Notes: generated from the letters alone by a model not told the origin. A stretch of 64,000 nt of DNA from Rhizohabitans arisaemae (GCF_025996515.1 NZ_BLRH01000060.1:1302001-1366000); one strand, 5' to 3'; counted from the first letter of the stretch, positions 44,545 through 54,705 are shown. Numbers and translations are program-made.

Positions 44545-45930
44545 GTGAGCTGGCGTGGTGGGAGGACCGGACGCAGCTGCCGAAGAGCTCTCGCTCTCGG
44601 TCTGTGTGTGTTGACGACCGGTGGATCGACAGCATTTGGAACAACAGCGGCATACGGCCTTGATGCCGATGTCCCTTCCCTATCCAGGGAATCACCCTCA
44701 ATTCTCCACCAACGAACCGCCACCGAGGTCCCGGACTTCTTATGGAGTCCTCGGCCCATGACGTGGCCCGCCCATCCTCGGCAGTCAATCCGGGATCGGG
44801 AGGATTCCCCGCCTCTGGACAATCCCGACGGGATTTCACCGTCCGCCGTCCTGACCGTCCGGAAGTTCCTGCTGTGGATCCGGGTGGACTACGAGTTCGC
44901 CATCGTCGGCACGACAAGGCCGACGACAGCCGGATGGGGGCCGCCGCTCATCGTCCCGGCCTCCGCGGACAGTCCCGAACCCACGACCCCGGAGCCGACC
45001 TCCGAGGCCTCTGAGCACACGGAGCCCACGCTCCCCCGAGCCACCCCGGCCCCGGCGGAAGCGGTGTCGCCGACCCCGGCCGAAGCGACGTCGCCGACCG
45101 CCGTCCCGATCGCCCCGCCACCGGTCCCCATCGATCCGCCCATGCCCGTCGAGCGACCGCAGGAAGTCGAATCCCCCCGGAGCACCCCGGAACCCTTGAA
45201 CAGCCCGAAACCGGCCCTCTCCCCCCGTCCGATCCCTCCTCGGCCCTCCGTAGCGGCGGAGCCGCCCCCGGCGGTGTCGGCGGGTGCGACCGCGGCGTCC
45301 GACCCCGACGGACTCCTCGGGATCGGGCTCCTGCCCCCGCTCCTGCCCATCCTGGTGCCGCCGTACTTCCCGATCGTCATCCCGCCGATCATCGACTACT
45401 ACCCGCACCACCCCCATCACCCCCATCCCACACCGACGCCGACCCCCGAACCGACCCCGACGCCTGAGCCGACCCCCACGCCGACGCCTACTCCCGAGCC
45501 GACCCCCACGCCGACGCCGACACCTGAGCCGACCCCACCACCGCTCCCGGCGCCATTGCCCCCGCCGTCGCCGGAGCCGGAACCGACGCCAACACCGACG
45601 CCTACGCCTACGCCGACCGTCCCACCGCCCCAGCCCACCCCGGTTCGCCCGGTGCCTCCGCCGAGACCGGTGGCGGCTCCGATCGTGGCACCGCCGAGCA
45701 GGCCGGAGCCGACTCCACCGCGACCGTCGGCCACCGTGAAGCCCTCCCCGCCCCCCGTCGTCGTGCGGGCGAGGCGGGCACTCGACAAACCCGGTGTCGT
45801 CTCGCGCTTCGCCAAGAGATCCACCCAGACCGACAGATCCACCCTCATCGTGATCAGCACGGTGGTCCTGTCGTTCGTGGTCGGCGTTGGCTTCAACCAG
45901 AGCGGCTCCGGCAGTCGGGGACGCCGCTGA
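44545..45930 (+). CDS. Proline-rich surface protein with PT/EP repeats
   Basis: The 461-aa protein starts with a signal-like segment (CRRALALGLCVLTTGGSTAF) from a GTG. A 100-residue region of ordinary composition is followed by about 280 residues rich in Pro, Thr and Glu with repeats of the type PTPTPTPEPTPTPEP (~290-345). A C-terminal hydrophobic helix (STLIVISTVVLSFVVGVGF) with a basic RGRR end could anchor it. It would span the cell wall as an extended stalk. The repeat tract may vary in length. No family recognised beyond this architecture. Confidence 0.7.
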   Translation: MSWRGGRTGRSCRRALALGLCVLTTGGSTAFGTTAAYGLDADVPSLSRESPSILHQRTATEVPDFLWSPRPMTWPAHPRQSIRDREDSPPLDNPDGISPSAVLTVRKFLLWIRVDYEFAIVGTTRPTTAGWGPPLIVPASADSPEPTTPEPTSEASEHTEPTLPRATPAPAEAVSPTPAEATSPTAVPIAPPPVPIDPPMPVERPQEVESPRSTPEPLNSPKPALSPRPIPPRPSVAAEPPPAVSAGATAASDPDGLLGIGLLPPLLPILVPPYFPIVIPPIIDYYPHHPHHPHPTPTPTPEPTPTPEPTPTPTPTPEPTPTPTPTPEPTPPPLPAPLPPPSPEPEPTPTPTPTPTPTVPPPQPTPVRPVPPPRPVAAPIVAPPSRPEPTPPRPSATVKPSPPPVVVRARRALDKPGVVSRFAKRSTQTDRSTLIVISTVVLSFVVGVGFNQSGSGSRGRR

Positions 45931-45956
45931 CCGACCCCCGGCGACTCCGGCGGACA

Positions 45957-45987
45957 GCGGGTGTCCCGACCTTCCCGGGACACCCGC
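45957..45987 (+). terminator. Hairpin terminator after the proline-rich gene
   Basis: GCGGGTGTCCCG at 45957-45968 and CGGGACACCCGC at 45976-45987 are perfectly complementary with a 7-base loop, 26 bp after the stop. There is no T-run. Confidence 0.75.
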
Positions 45988-46200
45988 CCCGCCACGCCCA
46001 CGGCCGGCGGTGCGGGCCCCATCCCGCCGACCGGTCCGGCTCGGCACCCCCCGCCAGGTCCAGTCGGACCTCACGCGTGCCCCGCCCTATCCCGCCGGTT
46101 GACCCGGCTCCACCGGACGATCCCCGCATGACCACGCCGGCGGAGCAGGTATCCCCTCGCCACGTCCCTCGTGACAGCTCGCAGCCACCCGGAAGACGAC

Positions 46201-46233
46201 GAGTGCCCCGACCGTCACACGGCCGGGGCACTC
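46201..46233. terminator. Hairpin between convergent genes
   Basis: GAGTGCCCCG at 46201-46210 pairs with CGGGGCACTC at 46224-46233, and inner CCG/CGG extends the stem. It serves the DUF4239 gene on the minus strand, 126 bp away, or both directions. The remaining bases between 45931 and 46359 hold no visible gene. Confidence 0.6.
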
Positions 46234-46359
46234 CTCAACTCACTTCACTCGGAACCCGGATACTCCGTCACCCGCCGGCCATGGCGCGGACCAAGCTTGG
46301 CTCCGCGATCCGAACCGACGGCACGATGGGTGCCCGGTCACCGTCACACCCACATCGCC

Positions 46360-47127
46360 CTATGCGCCACTGAATCGTTGATCGATGGCGTTGAACTGTT
46401 CTCGGGCGAGTTCGAACGGCTCACTGTCCACCGCCGCCGCCCCGCTGAACGGATTGCTGACGACGGCGAGCACGACCAAGCCGACCAGAACGACGGCGAC
46501 CCGGGTGGTGTCACCCACGACGGACGCCAGATTGGGCCGATAGCCCAGCAACCAGGGGAACGCGATCACCGCGATCCCCGAGATGACCATGCAGGTCATG
46601 AACACGTCGGGGATCGTGCCCCCGGTGTTGGAGGCTCGCAGCTGGCGTGCGTGGCTCACCTCACTCGCCCGGACCAAGGCGTCCTGGCGGAGCGATTCGT
46701 CCGCCTCATTGGCCGGCCGCAGCCGCAGCAGGTTGGCGCGGAAGCTCTCCAGGGTGTTCCCGGCCTCTTCGCTGACCTGCCCACCTTGCATGAGCGGCCA
46801 GTCCTGCTGGATGGACTGCGTCGTGTAGCTTCGGATCTCGTTCTTGATCTCCGCGTTGTTCTGGAGGGGCGCGACCGCCCAGTACAGCTCCACCAGACTC
46901 TCCGCCTCGGTGGCCACGTCCTGGCGGGCGGCTTCGATGCCGTCCCGGCCGAGGACCACGCCGTAGGCGAGGATCAGAAGGTAAACGGCGAGTGCGAGGT
47001 TGAGCGCGAAATCGAGGTTGCCCTCGCCCCGGCTTTCATCCACTCGGCCCCGTCTGCTTAGCACGACCAGAGCAATCAGCGTAAGACCGATCACGATCCC
47101 GCTGATCACAATCGCCCACGTCGTCAT
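46360..47127 (-). CDS. DUF4239 (bestrophin-like) membrane protein
   Basis: The 255-aa protein has an N-terminal helix (AIVISGIVIGLTLIALVVL), a second at ~45-63, a helical middle region (GIEAARQDVATEAESLVELY) and two C-terminal helices (VFMTCMVISGIAVIAFPWLL, RVAVVLVGLVVLAVV) ending in NPFSGAAAVDSEPFE. The NPFSG-type motif near the end is typical of DUF4239. It may be an ion-channel-like protein, but function is unproven. ATG at 47127 gives the best N-terminus. Confidence 0.8.
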   Translation of the reverse strand: MTTWAIVISGIVIGLTLIALVVLSRRGRVDESRGEGNLDFALNLALAVYLLILAYGVVLGRDGIEAARQDVATEAESLVELYWAVAPLQNNAEIKNEIRSYTTQSIQQDWPLMQGGQVSEEAGNTLESFRANLLRLRPANEADESLRQDALVRASEVSHARQLRASNTGGTIPDVFMTCMVISGIAVIAFPWLLGYRPNLASVVGDTTRVAVVLVGLVVLAVVSNPFSGAAAVDSEPFELAREQFNAIDQRFSGA

Positions 47128-47489
47128 GATCCCTCGCAATCATGTAGGCATGCGTGTGCAGAGCGTATTCATCCAAGGGCTTAATTTGGTGGAGACTCAC
47201 GCCGCCAACCAATTAGGTATGGAAATAGTTCTCCACGGCAACCACACAAACTGCACAAAATAGGAATTCTCCGGCAGCTGCGTCGGCATGCGCGGAGACT
47301 GCGGAGCCCTTATCCCGCCGGGGATACCGAACCGCGGGCGGCAAGCCGGGACCGTGGCCGGGGAGATCGCCCCACTTCCCTGAATATCCCCAGACAACGG
47401 CAAAGACTGGCATCCACAAGGATCAGGCGCCGAGAAATGTGGGATTGATCCTCTTGGCGGAGGGGCGCCCATTGTCGAGGGGTACGAAA
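47128..47489. other. Intergenic region without a gene
   Basis: No credible coding frame is seen. An imperfect inverted repeat, AATTTGGTGG at 47183 and CCAACCAATT at 47205, lies near the middle. The region should hold two divergent promoters. I looked for a c-di-AMP riboswitch ahead of the peptidase gene and saw no convincing one. Confidence 0.45.
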
Positions 47490-48125
47490 ATGTTGATCAA
47501 CCCCGTGGCACGCCTGCGCGCCCGGCTGGCCGTGAGCAGCGGCCTGACCTTGCTGATTCCACTGATCACCATATCCGCGGCGAAGGCCGAACCCACCGCG
47601 ACCACGCCGGAGGCGTCGATCAGCACGCCTTTCATAGGAAGTCAACATTCCATCGGGAAGATCCTTGACCTCCGTGGCGAAATTACATTCCAGACCGGAT
47701 CGAGACCCGTTCAAAGATCGTCGGAAAAGGCCCGGTTCAGCCATTCCTCGGCGGCGCAAAAACTCCGGAACTCCGGGATTCGCTGGATGTCGAGCGGACG
47801 ATGTAGTGATCATCGACGGCGGCGATGTACGTCTTTCCATGAGATTCGACACCGCACCCTGGCCGGCCTGATCCGATTGAAACGGCGGAGCGATTGTCCG
47901 GTTCTGGTCACCGGTGGCACCGAAGTCGGACACGCCCCAGGCCCATTCAGCCATATGAACGGATACAAGGTGGACATCTCCCTTAACCGCTGCGTCAATC
48001 GCTTCATTCGCAGCAGATTCCCCTTCATCGGGAGACGCGGCGACGGTGCGGCTCTCTACCATGACGCCAAATCATCGAGCGTCTATGCCAGAGAGCCGAA
48101 CCATTGGGACATTCTGTTCCGCTGA
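47490..48125 (+). CDS. Secreted M15-like peptidase or related zinc-site protein
   Basis: The 211-aa protein has a signal peptide (ARLAVSSGLTLLIPLITISA), then a domain with VLVTGGTEVGHA, FSHMNGYKVDISL and, near the end, YAREPNHWDILF. SHxxGxxxD and ExxHW resemble the zinc-ligand pattern of M15 D,D-carboxypeptidases, which would suit cell-wall cleavage. Two Cys pairs are possible (GRCSDHRRRRC, DCP, RCV). GAGGGG precedes the ATG. The middle is unusually rich in Arg and Ser but stays in frame with the family pattern. It is convergent with asd, three bases apart. Confidence 0.72.
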   Translation: MLINPVARLRARLAVSSGLTLLIPLITISAAKAEPTATTPEASISTPFIGSQHSIGKILDLRGEITFQTGSRPVQRSSEKARFSHSSAAQKLRNSGIRWMSSGRCSDHRRRRCTSFHEIRHRTLAGLIRLKRRSDCPVLVTGGTEVGHAPGPFSHMNGYKVDISLNRCVNRFIRSRFPFIGRRGDGAALYHDAKSSSVYAREPNHWDILFR

Positions 48126-48128
48126 CCG

Positions 48129-49187
48129 CTAGGCGGTGAACTCCGCCGCCAGGAGTTCGGCGATCTCGGCCGTGTTCAGCGCCGCTCCCTTGCGCAGGTT
48201 GTCTCCGCAGATGAAGAGATCCAGCGTGTTCGGGAAGTCCAGCGCCTGACGGATCCGGCCGACATAGGTCGGGTCCGTGCCCACCACATCGGCCGGTGTG
48301 GGGAAGACACCGTTCGCGGGGTCGTCCAAGACCACCACGGTCGGGGCGGCGTCGAGCACGGTCCTGGCCGCGTCGACCGTGACCTCCCGCTCGAACGTCA
48401 CGTGCACCGCCATGGAGTGCGTGGTGATCACCGGGACGCGCACACAGGTGGCGGAGACCCTGAGATCCGGGATACCGAGGATCTTCCGCGACTCGTTGCG
48501 TACCTTGAGCTCTTCGGACGTCCAGCCGTCGTCCTTGAGCGAACCCGCCCACGGGACGACGTTGAAGGCGATGGGGGCGGGGAAGGGTGAGGCGGCCGGG
48601 TCGGGCACGGCCTTGCGCACGTCTCCGGCCACGGTTCCGATGCTCCGGTCACCGGCGAGCGCCTCGATCTCGTCGTGGAGACGCTCCGGTCCGGCGACAC
48701 CCGCGCCCGAGACCGCCTGGTAGGAGGAGACGACCAGCTCGCGCAGGCCGTACTCCCGATGCAGCGCGCCGAGGGCGGCCATCATCGACAGCGTGGTGCA
48801 GTTGGGGTTGGCGATGATGCCCTTGGGCCGGGTCCGTACCTGGTCGGGGTTGCACTCGGGAACGATCAGCGGAACCTCGGGGTCCATGCGGAAGGCCCCG
48901 GAGTTGTCCACCACGACCGCCCCCCGGGTGACCGCGATGGGGGCCCACTCGGCGGACACCTCGTCCGGCACGTCGAACATGGCGACGTCGACCCCGTCGA
49001 AGGCCTCCGGCGAGAGTGCGACGACCTCGACCTCCTGCCCCCTGACCACCAAGCGCTTGCCGGCGGACCGGGGCGAGGCGATGAGCCGGATCTCACCCCA
49101 CACGTCGGGTCGCGACGAAAGGATCTCCAGCATGACCGTGCCCACGGCGCCGGTGGCGCCCACGACGGCGAGAGTCGGCTTGGTCAT
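48129..49187 (-). CDS. asd: Aspartate-semialdehyde dehydrogenase
   Basis: The 352-aa enzyme reduces aspartyl phosphate to aspartate semialdehyde on the path to Lys, Met, Thr and diaminopimelate. The NADP-binding motif [14 protein letters not shown] is at the start, the catalytic Cys is in [12 protein letters not shown], and the catalytic His region is [14 protein letters not shown]. Its ATG overlaps the ask stop by four bases. Confidence 0.96.
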   Translation of the reverse strand: MTKPTLAVVGATGAVGTVMLEILSSRPDVWGEIRLIASPRSAGKRLVVRGQEVEVVALSPEAFDGVDVAMFDVPDEVSAEWAPIAVTRGAVVVDNSGAFRMDPEVPLIVPECNPDQVRTRPKGIIANPNCTTLSMMAALGALHREYGLRELVVSSYQAVSGAGVAGPERLHDEIEALAGDRSIGTVAGDVRKAVPDPAASPFPAPIAFNVVPWAGSLKDDGWTSEELKVRNESRKILGIPDLRVSATCVRVPVITTHSMAVHVTFEREVTVDAARTVLDAAPTVVVLDDPANGVFPTPADVVGTDPTYVGRIRQALDFPNTLDLFICGDNLRKGAALNTAEIAELLAAEFTA

Positions 49188-50458
49188 CGTCCACTACCTC
49201 CGTACACAACGGCTTCCACCTGGTCCGCGTCGAGCGCGAACGCCCGGTGGGCGGCGGTGACCGCCGCGTCGACCTCGTCCTGGCCCACGATCACCGAGAT
49301 CCGGATCTCGGATGTGGAGATCATCTCAATGTTGACCCCCGCGTCGGCGAGCGCGCTGAAGAACGTCGCCGTGACTCCGGGGTGGGAGCGCATCCCCGCT
49401 CCGATCAGGGAGACCTTCCCGATCTGGTCGTCGAAGAGGAGCGACTCGAAGCCCACCCGCTCCTGAATCCTCTTCAGGGCGGTGAGCGCGGTGGGACCGT
49501 CGTTGGCCGGCAGGGTGAACGAGATGTCGGTACGACCGGTGGCCGCCGCCGACACGTTCTGAACGATCATGTCGATGTTGATCTCGGCGTCGGCAAGGGT
49601 TTTGAAGATCGTGGCAGCCTCGCCGACCTTGTCGGGAACCCCGACTACGGTGATCTTGGCCTCGCTCCGGTCGTGCGCGACGCCGGAGATGATCGGCTGC
49701 TCCATCTGGATTCCCTCACTGTCAGGGTCGGCGACGACCCAGGTGCCTTCCTTCTGGCTGAACGAACTTCTGACGTGGATCGGCAGGTTGAACCGCCGCG
49801 CGTACTCCACGCACCGCAAATGCAGGACCTTCGCGCCACACGCGGCCATCTCCATCATCTCCTCGTAGGAGATGCGGGGAATCTGGCGGGCGGCCGCGAC
49901 GATCCGCGGGTCCGCGGTGAAGATCCCGTCGACGTCGGTGTAGATCTCGCAGACATCGGCCTCCAGGGCCGCGGCGAGCGCCACCGCCGTCGTGTCCGAC
50001 CCGCCTCTGCCCAGCGTGGTGATGTCCTTGGAGTCCTGAGAGACGCCCTGGAACCCGGCCACGATGGCGATCGAGCCCGCCTCCACCGCGGAGCTGATCC
50101 GGCCGGGGGTCACATCGATGATCCGGGCCTTGCCGTGGGTCGAGTCGGTGATCACACCCGCCTGGGACCCGGTGAACGAACGAGCCTCGTACCCCAGGTT
50201 CGCGATCGCCATCGCCAGCAGCGCCATGGAGATGCGCTCCCCCGCCGTGAGGAGCATGTCCAGCTCCCGGGCGGGTGGCAACGGGGACACCTGCTTCGCC
50301 AGGTCGATGAGCTCGTCCGTCGTGTCACCCATCGCGGACACGATCACGACGACGTCGTTGCCCGCTTTTTTGGTCGCGACGATGCGCTGGGCAACACGTT
50401 TGATCGAAGTCGCATCGGCGACGGACGAACCACCGTACTTCTGGACGATGAAGGCCAC
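49184..50458 (-). CDS. ask: Aspartate kinase
   Basis: The 424-aa enzyme phosphorylates aspartate, the first step of the aspartate pathway. The kinase motif [11 protein letters not shown] is at residues 5-15, [18 protein letters not shown] contains the substrate site, and two ACT domains follow ([20 protein letters not shown] and [20 protein letters not shown]). Feedback control by Lys/Thr is likely through the ACT pair. It starts at GTG and is coupled to asd. As in relatives, an internal start may give a separate beta subunit, which I did not confirm. Confidence 0.96.
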   Translation of the reverse strand: MAFIVQKYGGSSVADATSIKRVAQRIVATKKAGNDVVVIVSAMGDTTDELIDLAKQVSPLPPARELDMLLTAGERISMALLAMAIANLGYEARSFTGSQAGVITDSTHGKARIIDVTPGRISSAVEAGSIAIVAGFQGVSQDSKDITTLGRGGSDTTAVALAAALEADVCEIYTDVDGIFTADPRIVAAARQIPRISYEEMMEMAACGAKVLHLRCVEYARRFNLPIHVRSSFSQKEGTWVVADPDSEGIQMEQPIISGVAHDRSEAKITVVGVPDKVGEAATIFKTLADAEINIDMIVQNVSAAATGRTDISFTLPANDGPTALTALKRIQERVGFESLLFDDQIGKVSLIGAGMRSHPGVTATFFSALADAGVNIEMISTSEIRISVIVGQDEVDAAVTAAHRAFALDADQVEAVVYGGSGR

Positions 50459-50548
50459 TTGATGTCTCCCCAGTTCAGGCCTGCGGACGCCATAGTCTAC
50501 TTAAGCGGAAACAGAGCTCAGCGACTCATTTAGACCACTATGTGAGAC

Positions 50549-51121
50549 TCAGACCTGGGTTCGCTCCTCCACGACGTCCAGGCGGGCATGGGCGACCAGG
50601 GCCTGAAGCGATCGCATCGCCGCCCCGACGTGGTTCCCCCAGGTGTTGAAGTAGGAGTACTGCCACCACCACAACGCCTCCAGCGGCCGGCCCGCCTTGT
50701 AGTGGCGCAACCCGTGCACGAGGTCCGCCGCCACGGCGGTCAGGTCGTCCGAGAGCCGGTACGGGGTCACCAGGGTGTCCTTGTACGGGTCGAAGACCTC
50801 GGCGTAGTCGTCCACCGCGCCCAGCCTGGCGGCGAGGGTGGTGCGGATCCCGTCCAGGTCCGGGTCCTCGCTCATCTCCGGCTCCCAGTTCCCCTGGAGG
50901 ATGATGTCCTCGCTGGCGCCCAGCTGCGCACCGGCCAGACTCACCTGGGCCACCTCCAGCAGCAGCAGCGGGAAGATCATGTCCCCGCCTTCGCCCCTGG
51001 CCAGCGCGGCGAGCCCGTCCAGATAGTTCTGGGTGTGAACGGCGACCCGGTCGGCGAGTGCGCTCCATTCACTGCTCTCCGCCGTCAGCGGAGATTCCTT
51101 GGGAACAACGTTGTCAGACAT
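50549..51121 (-). CDS. DUF5063 domain protein
   Basis: The 190-aa acidic soluble protein contains [20 protein letters not shown] and [20 protein letters not shown], a block conserved in DUF5063 proteins that typically follow recR in actinobacteria. Function unknown. Its start overlaps the recR stop by eight bases. Confidence 0.85.
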   Translation of the reverse strand: MSDNVVPKESPLTAESSEWSALADRVAVHTQNYLDGLAALARGEGGDMIFPLLLLEVAQVSLAGAQLGASEDIILQGNWEPEMSEDPDLDGIRTTLAARLGAVDDYAEVFDPYKDTLVTPYRLSDDLTAVAADLVHGLRHYKAGRPLEALWWWQYSYFNTWGNHVGAAMRSLQALVAHARLDVVEERTQV

Positions 51122-51713
51122 CCAGTAGCCTCCGTCCTTCGAAAGCGCGGCCCAATGTAACCTCGTCGGCGTACTCGAGGTCGCCCCCGACAGGCAGCCC
51201 ACTGGCCAGTCTTGTCACCTTTAAACCCATGGGCTTGAGCAACCTGGCCAAGTAGGTCGCGGTCGCCTCGCCCTCAAGGTTGGGGTCGGTCGCGAGGATC
51301 ACCTCGGTGACCTCGCCGTCCGCCAGTCGCTTCATCAGCTCCTTGATCCGGAGGTCGTCCGGGCCGACACCTTCGATCGGGCTGATCGCCCCACCGAGCA
51401 CGTGGTAGCGACCACGGAACTCCCGGGTCTTCTCGATCGCGACGACGTCCTTGGACTCCTCCACCACGCAGATCACCTGAGGGTCCCGCCGAGCGTCCCG
51501 ACAAATGCGACACTCTTCTTCTGCCGCGACATTTCCACATATGCGGCAGAAGTGGACCTTGTCCTTGATCTCCGTGAGGACCTGAGCGAGCCGCCGTACA
51601 TCGGCCGGATCAGCGGAGAGAATGTGAAAGGCGATCCGCTGAGCGCTCTTGGGACCGACACCGGGCAGCAGGCCCAGCTCGTCGATCAAACTCTGGACGA
51701 CCCCTTCGTACAT
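51114..51713 (-). CDS. recR: Recombination protein RecR
   Basis: This 199-aa protein acts with RecF/RecO in loading RecA at gaps. The helix-hairpin-helix [19 protein letters not shown] is at 14-32, the four-Cys zinc finger is FCRICGN and CRICRD, and the Toprim domain has [13 protein letters not shown] and [13 protein letters not shown]. It is embedded in the usual ybaB-recR pair. Confidence 0.97.
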   Translation of the reverse strand: MYEGVVQSLIDELGLLPGVGPKSAQRIAFHILSADPADVRRLAQVLTEIKDKVHFCRICGNVAAEEECRICRDARRDPQVICVVEESKDVVAIEKTREFRGRYHVLGGAISPIEGVGPDDLRIKELMKRLADGEVTEVILATDPNLEGEATATYLARLLKPMGLKVTRLASGLPVGGDLEYADEVTLGRAFEGRRLLDV

Positions 51714-51715
51714 GG

Positions 51716-52084
51716 CTAGAACCCGGGAGGCAGACCCGGGAGCCCGCCGGGCCCCCCACCGAAACCACCCAGTCCCTGCGCCAGCGGGCCGAGCTTCTGC
51801 TGTTGGAGATCACCCGCGGCGCGTACCGCGTCCCGGACCGCGGCGATCACCAGATCGGCGATCGTCTCGGCTGTCTCCTCGGGGTCCGACGCATCGATGA
51901 CCTTGGGGTCGATACGCAGCTCCAGAAGCTCTCCCGACCCGTTGACGGTCGCCGTCACCAGACCACCACCCGCGGTACCCGCGACCTCGGCGTCGTTGAG
52001 CTCCTGCTGGGCACTCACAAGCTGCTGCTGCATGAGCTGCGCCTGCTCGAGTATCTGCTGGAGGTTGACGTCTCCTGGATTCAC
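51716..52084 (-). CDS. ybaB: YbaB/EbfC family nucleoid-associated protein
   Basis: The 122-aa protein contains the YbaB core: [20 protein letters not shown], then [20 protein letters not shown] and [20 protein letters not shown]. It is expected to bind DNA as a dimer. The Gly/Pro/Leu-rich C-terminus ([17 protein letters not shown]) is common in actinobacteria. It begins at GTG 52084 and lies between dnaX and recR. Confidence 0.93.
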   Translation of the reverse strand: MNPGDVNLQQILEQAQLMQQQLVSAQQELNDAEVAGTAGGGLVTATVNGSGELLELRIDPKVIDASDPEETAETIADLVIAAVRDAVRAAGDLQQQKLGPLAQGLGGFGGGPGGLPGLPPGF

Positions 52085-52443
52085 TGTCGTGCGCTCCTCA
52101 TGCTTTCCCGGTCGCTCCCGATCCACATACTCTCAGGGGCCCGCACCGGCCCGTGACAGGGCACGACACCCGTGATGACCGGTCCGTTCACCACGTCGCG
52201 CACCTCCCCGGGCCGACTGCCGCTCCGTGTCACGAGACTACGGGTTTTACCGCTCCAGTGGCACCGCGCAGCCGACTCACCGTGTGTTGTTCCATACGGA
52301 GCCGCCGTCCGGGCGTCACCGGATGATCGATGCGCCGGTTCCCGCCCCATCGGGAGCGCATACCACAGCGATCAGCCGGCGCACGGCCCGCCCCGAGAGC
52401 ACGGCACGGCCCGAAAACCGCCCAACCGGCGGCGGCCGACGGG
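52085..52443. other. Intergenic region between dnaX and ybaB
   Basis: This 359-bp stretch holds no credible gene. It is unusually long for this conserved block, where the genes are normally close, and probably carries a separate ybaB promoter. Confidence 0.5.
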
Positions 52444-54462
52444 CTACGCGTGATCGATCTCACCGATGACGCGACCCCCGAGCTCCCTCTCGACCAGGGC
52501 TATGCCCGTAACCCCGGTCACCTCCGCGTCGGAGTCGTTGAGGGGATCGACCTCGTCGACCTCGTCGAAATCATCGGCCGTACCGCCACCGCCGACCGCT
52601 CCCGGCGCGGACGGGCTCGGCGTCGGCCGCAGCGTGCTCGTGGGCGGTACGGACGACACCGTGGCCCGTACCGGGGTAGCGGCCTCCCTCACGGCAGGGC
52701 CGGAGGCCGACGTATCCGGTGCGGCCGAGGCGCGCTGGGGAGCCGGTGAGCCGGCGGTGTACGCCGAGGCCGTACCCGCCCGGCTCTGCGGGAAGGAGCC
52801 GGAGGACGGCGGTCCGTCGCCGCCGACGACCACCTCGACCCGCCACTTACCGCCGAGGACGTCCTGCAGCGCCGCGGCGAGCGGAGCCTCGCGGTTGCCG
52901 GCGAGGAAGCCCTTGACCGTGCCGGGCAGCTTGAAGCCGAGCGTGATGGTGTTTCCCTGCACGCCGAGCAGCCGCCCCTCGGCGTTGATCAAGCCCCAGG
53001 CGACCCGCTGCCGGCGTTTGACGGCCTCCAGGATCTGCGGCCACGCCTGCTGCACCGACCCCACCCCGGACCCCCCGGGAACCGACGCGGGCGGCGCCGA
53101 GGAGGTGGGCTCCGGCGCCGAGGGCCGGTCGCCGGAAGGTCGTACCGCGGTACGGGCCTCAGGCCACGACGGCGCAGCCGACGGGGCCGGAGCGGGCGGT
53201 TCGGAGTGCGGATGCGCCGGCGCGACCGGCTGGATGGCCTGCCGGGGTTCGGCCGGGCCGGCCGTCGTCGGCACCGATCCCCCCGAGGCCGGTACGGCGA
53301 AGCCGGAGACCCCGCGCTCAAGCCGGTCGAGCCGGGCCAGCAGCGCGGCCTCGTCCCGCGTCGCGGCGGGCAGAAGCAGACGCGCGCACATCAGTTCGAG
53401 CAGCAGCCGGGGCGACGTCGCCCCACGCATCTCGGTCAGACCGGCGTTGAAAACCTCGGCGGCCCGGGTCAGCTCGGCGACGCCCATCTTGGCGACCTGC
53501 GCCTGCATCCGCTCGAGCTCGTCGGTCGGCGCGTCGAGCAGGCCGTTGGAAGCCGCCTCCGGGACGTTCGCCAGGATCACCAGATCGCGGAAGCGTTCGA
53601 GCAGGTCTCCGGCGAACCGCCGGGGATCGTGCCCGCCCTCGACGACCCGCTCGACCGTCTTGAACACCAACCCGCCGTCGCCCGCCGAGAACGCGTCGAC
53701 GACCTCGTCGAGCAGCCCGGCGTCGGTGTAGCCGAGCAGGGAGACCGCACGCGCGTAGGTGATCCCCGCCTCGTCCGAGCCGGCCAGCAGCTGGTCCAGG
53801 ATCGACAGGGAGTCCCGGGCGGAGCCGGCGCCCGCCCGTACCACCAGCGGCAGCGCGGCGGGCTCGTACGGCACCGACTCCGAGCCCAGGATCTCCTCCA
53901 GCAGCTGGCGCAGCGTGCTTGGCGGCATCAGGCGGAAGGGATAGTGGTGGGTCCGGGACTTGATGGTCCCGATGACCTTCTCGGGCTCGGTCGTGGCGAA
54001 GATGAACTTCAGGTGCGGTGGCGGCTCTTCGACGAGTTTGAGCAGCGCGTTGAAACCCTCCCGGGTCACCATGTGCGCCTCGTCGATGATGTAAATCTTG
54101 AAACGGGCCGATACCGGCGAGAAGAAGGCACGCTCCCGCAGGTCACGGGCGTCGTCCACGCCACCGTGCGAGGCGGCGTCGATCTCGATGACGTCGAGGT
54201 GCCCCGGACCGGTGGCGCTCAGCGCCACACAGGAATCGCACACCCCGCACGGATCGGGGGTCGGGCCTTGCGCGCAGTTCAGCGAGCGGGCGAGGATCCG
54301 GGCGCTCGACGTCTTCCCGCACCCACGCGGGCCGCTGAAAAGGTAGGCGTGGTTGATGCGGCCGCTACGCAGGGCCTGCCGCAACGGATCCGTGACATGC
54401 TCTTGGCCCTTGACCTCGGCGAAGGTCCCGGGCCGGTACTTGCGATACAGCGCAAGGCTCAT
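52444..54462 (-). CDS. dnaX: DNA polymerase III subunits gamma/tau
   Basis: The 672-aa clamp-loader ATPase has Walker A FSGPRGCGKTS (42-52), a zinc module (CAQGPTPDPCGVCDSC), Walker B IIDEAHM and sensor FIFATTEPEKV. From about residue 390 the protein turns Pro/Ala/Ser-rich and then into a tau-type domain with PQILEAVKRRQRVAWGLINA. I saw no programmed frameshift signal, so a single tau-like product is likely. Divergent RNA genes lie upstream. Confidence 0.96.
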   Translation of the reverse strand: MSLALYRKYRPGTFAEVKGQEHVTDPLRQALRSGRINHAYLFSGPRGCGKTSSARILARSLNCAQGPTPDPCGVCDSCVALSATGPGHLDVIEIDAASHGGVDDARDLRERAFFSPVSARFKIYIIDEAHMVTREGFNALLKLVEEPPPHLKFIFATTEPEKVIGTIKSRTHHYPFRLMPPSTLRQLLEEILGSESVPYEPAALPLVVRAGAGSARDSLSILDQLLAGSDEAGITYARAVSLLGYTDAGLLDEVVDAFSAGDGGLVFKTVERVVEGGHDPRRFAGDLLERFRDLVILANVPEAASNGLLDAPTDELERMQAQVAKMGVAELTRAAEVFNAGLTEMRGATSPRLLLELMCARLLLPAATRDEAALLARLDRLERGVSGFAVPASGGSVPTTAGPAEPRQAIQPVAPAHPHSEPPAPAPSAAPSWPEARTAVRPSGDRPSAPEPTSSAPPASVPGGSGVGSVQQAWPQILEAVKRRQRVAWGLINAEGRLLGVQGNTITLGFKLPGTVKGFLAGNREAPLAAALQDVLGGKWRVEVVVGGDGPPSSGSFPQSRAGTASAYTAGSPAPQRASAAPDTSASGPAVREAATPVRATVSSVPPTSTLRPTPSPSAPGAVGGGGTADDFDEVDEVDPLNDSDAEVTGVTGIALVERELGGRVIGEIDHA

Positions 54463-54500
54463 CGGGAACCCCGTCCGGCGGGTCGGCGATCAAACTGAAA

Positions 54501-54592
54501 GAGACCCCCCGCACACCCGCCAGAGCCCGCTTATCCTTGCTGCCTTCCGGCCCTGGGGAGGTTCACAGGATGACGCCATGCGAGGGGTCCGC
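54501..54592 (-). ncRNA. ffs: Signal recognition particle RNA (4.5S type)
   Basis: Read on the minus strand the region contains the SRP domain IV core CCCCAGGGCCGGAAGGCAGC flanked by complementary arms. GACCCCTCGC at the 5' end pairs with GCGGGGGGTC at the 3' end, closing a single hairpin of about 90 nt. It lies just upstream of dnaX, a usual place in actinobacteria. The ends are approximate. Confidence 0.9.
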
Positions 54593-54705
54593 TTCGCAGT
54601 CTATCCGTCTTCGAGGGTCGCGTGTCCCGCTTCGCTCAAGGTCGCTTCAACTCCGCGTCTGCCGTTGTGGAACACGCACCCGCAAATACCGGTAAGCTGT
54701 GCGAC

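Noticed and set aside
45420-45640. CRISPR-like array
   Set aside because: The short repeats encode the Pro-Thr-Glu tract of an open frame, and there are no unique spacers of constant length.
47128-47489. c-di-AMP (ydaO) riboswitch ahead of the secreted peptidase
   Set aside because: The hallmark conserved stretches could not be found in order, so it is not supported.
47310-48062. A 250-codon minus-strand frame opposite the M15-like gene
   Set aside because: The plus strand has a signal peptide, ribosome-binding site and zinc motifs; the minus frame shows no recognisable features.
52444-54462. Programmed frameshift in dnaX making a short gamma product
   Set aside because: No A-rich slippery heptamer was seen at the domain boundary.
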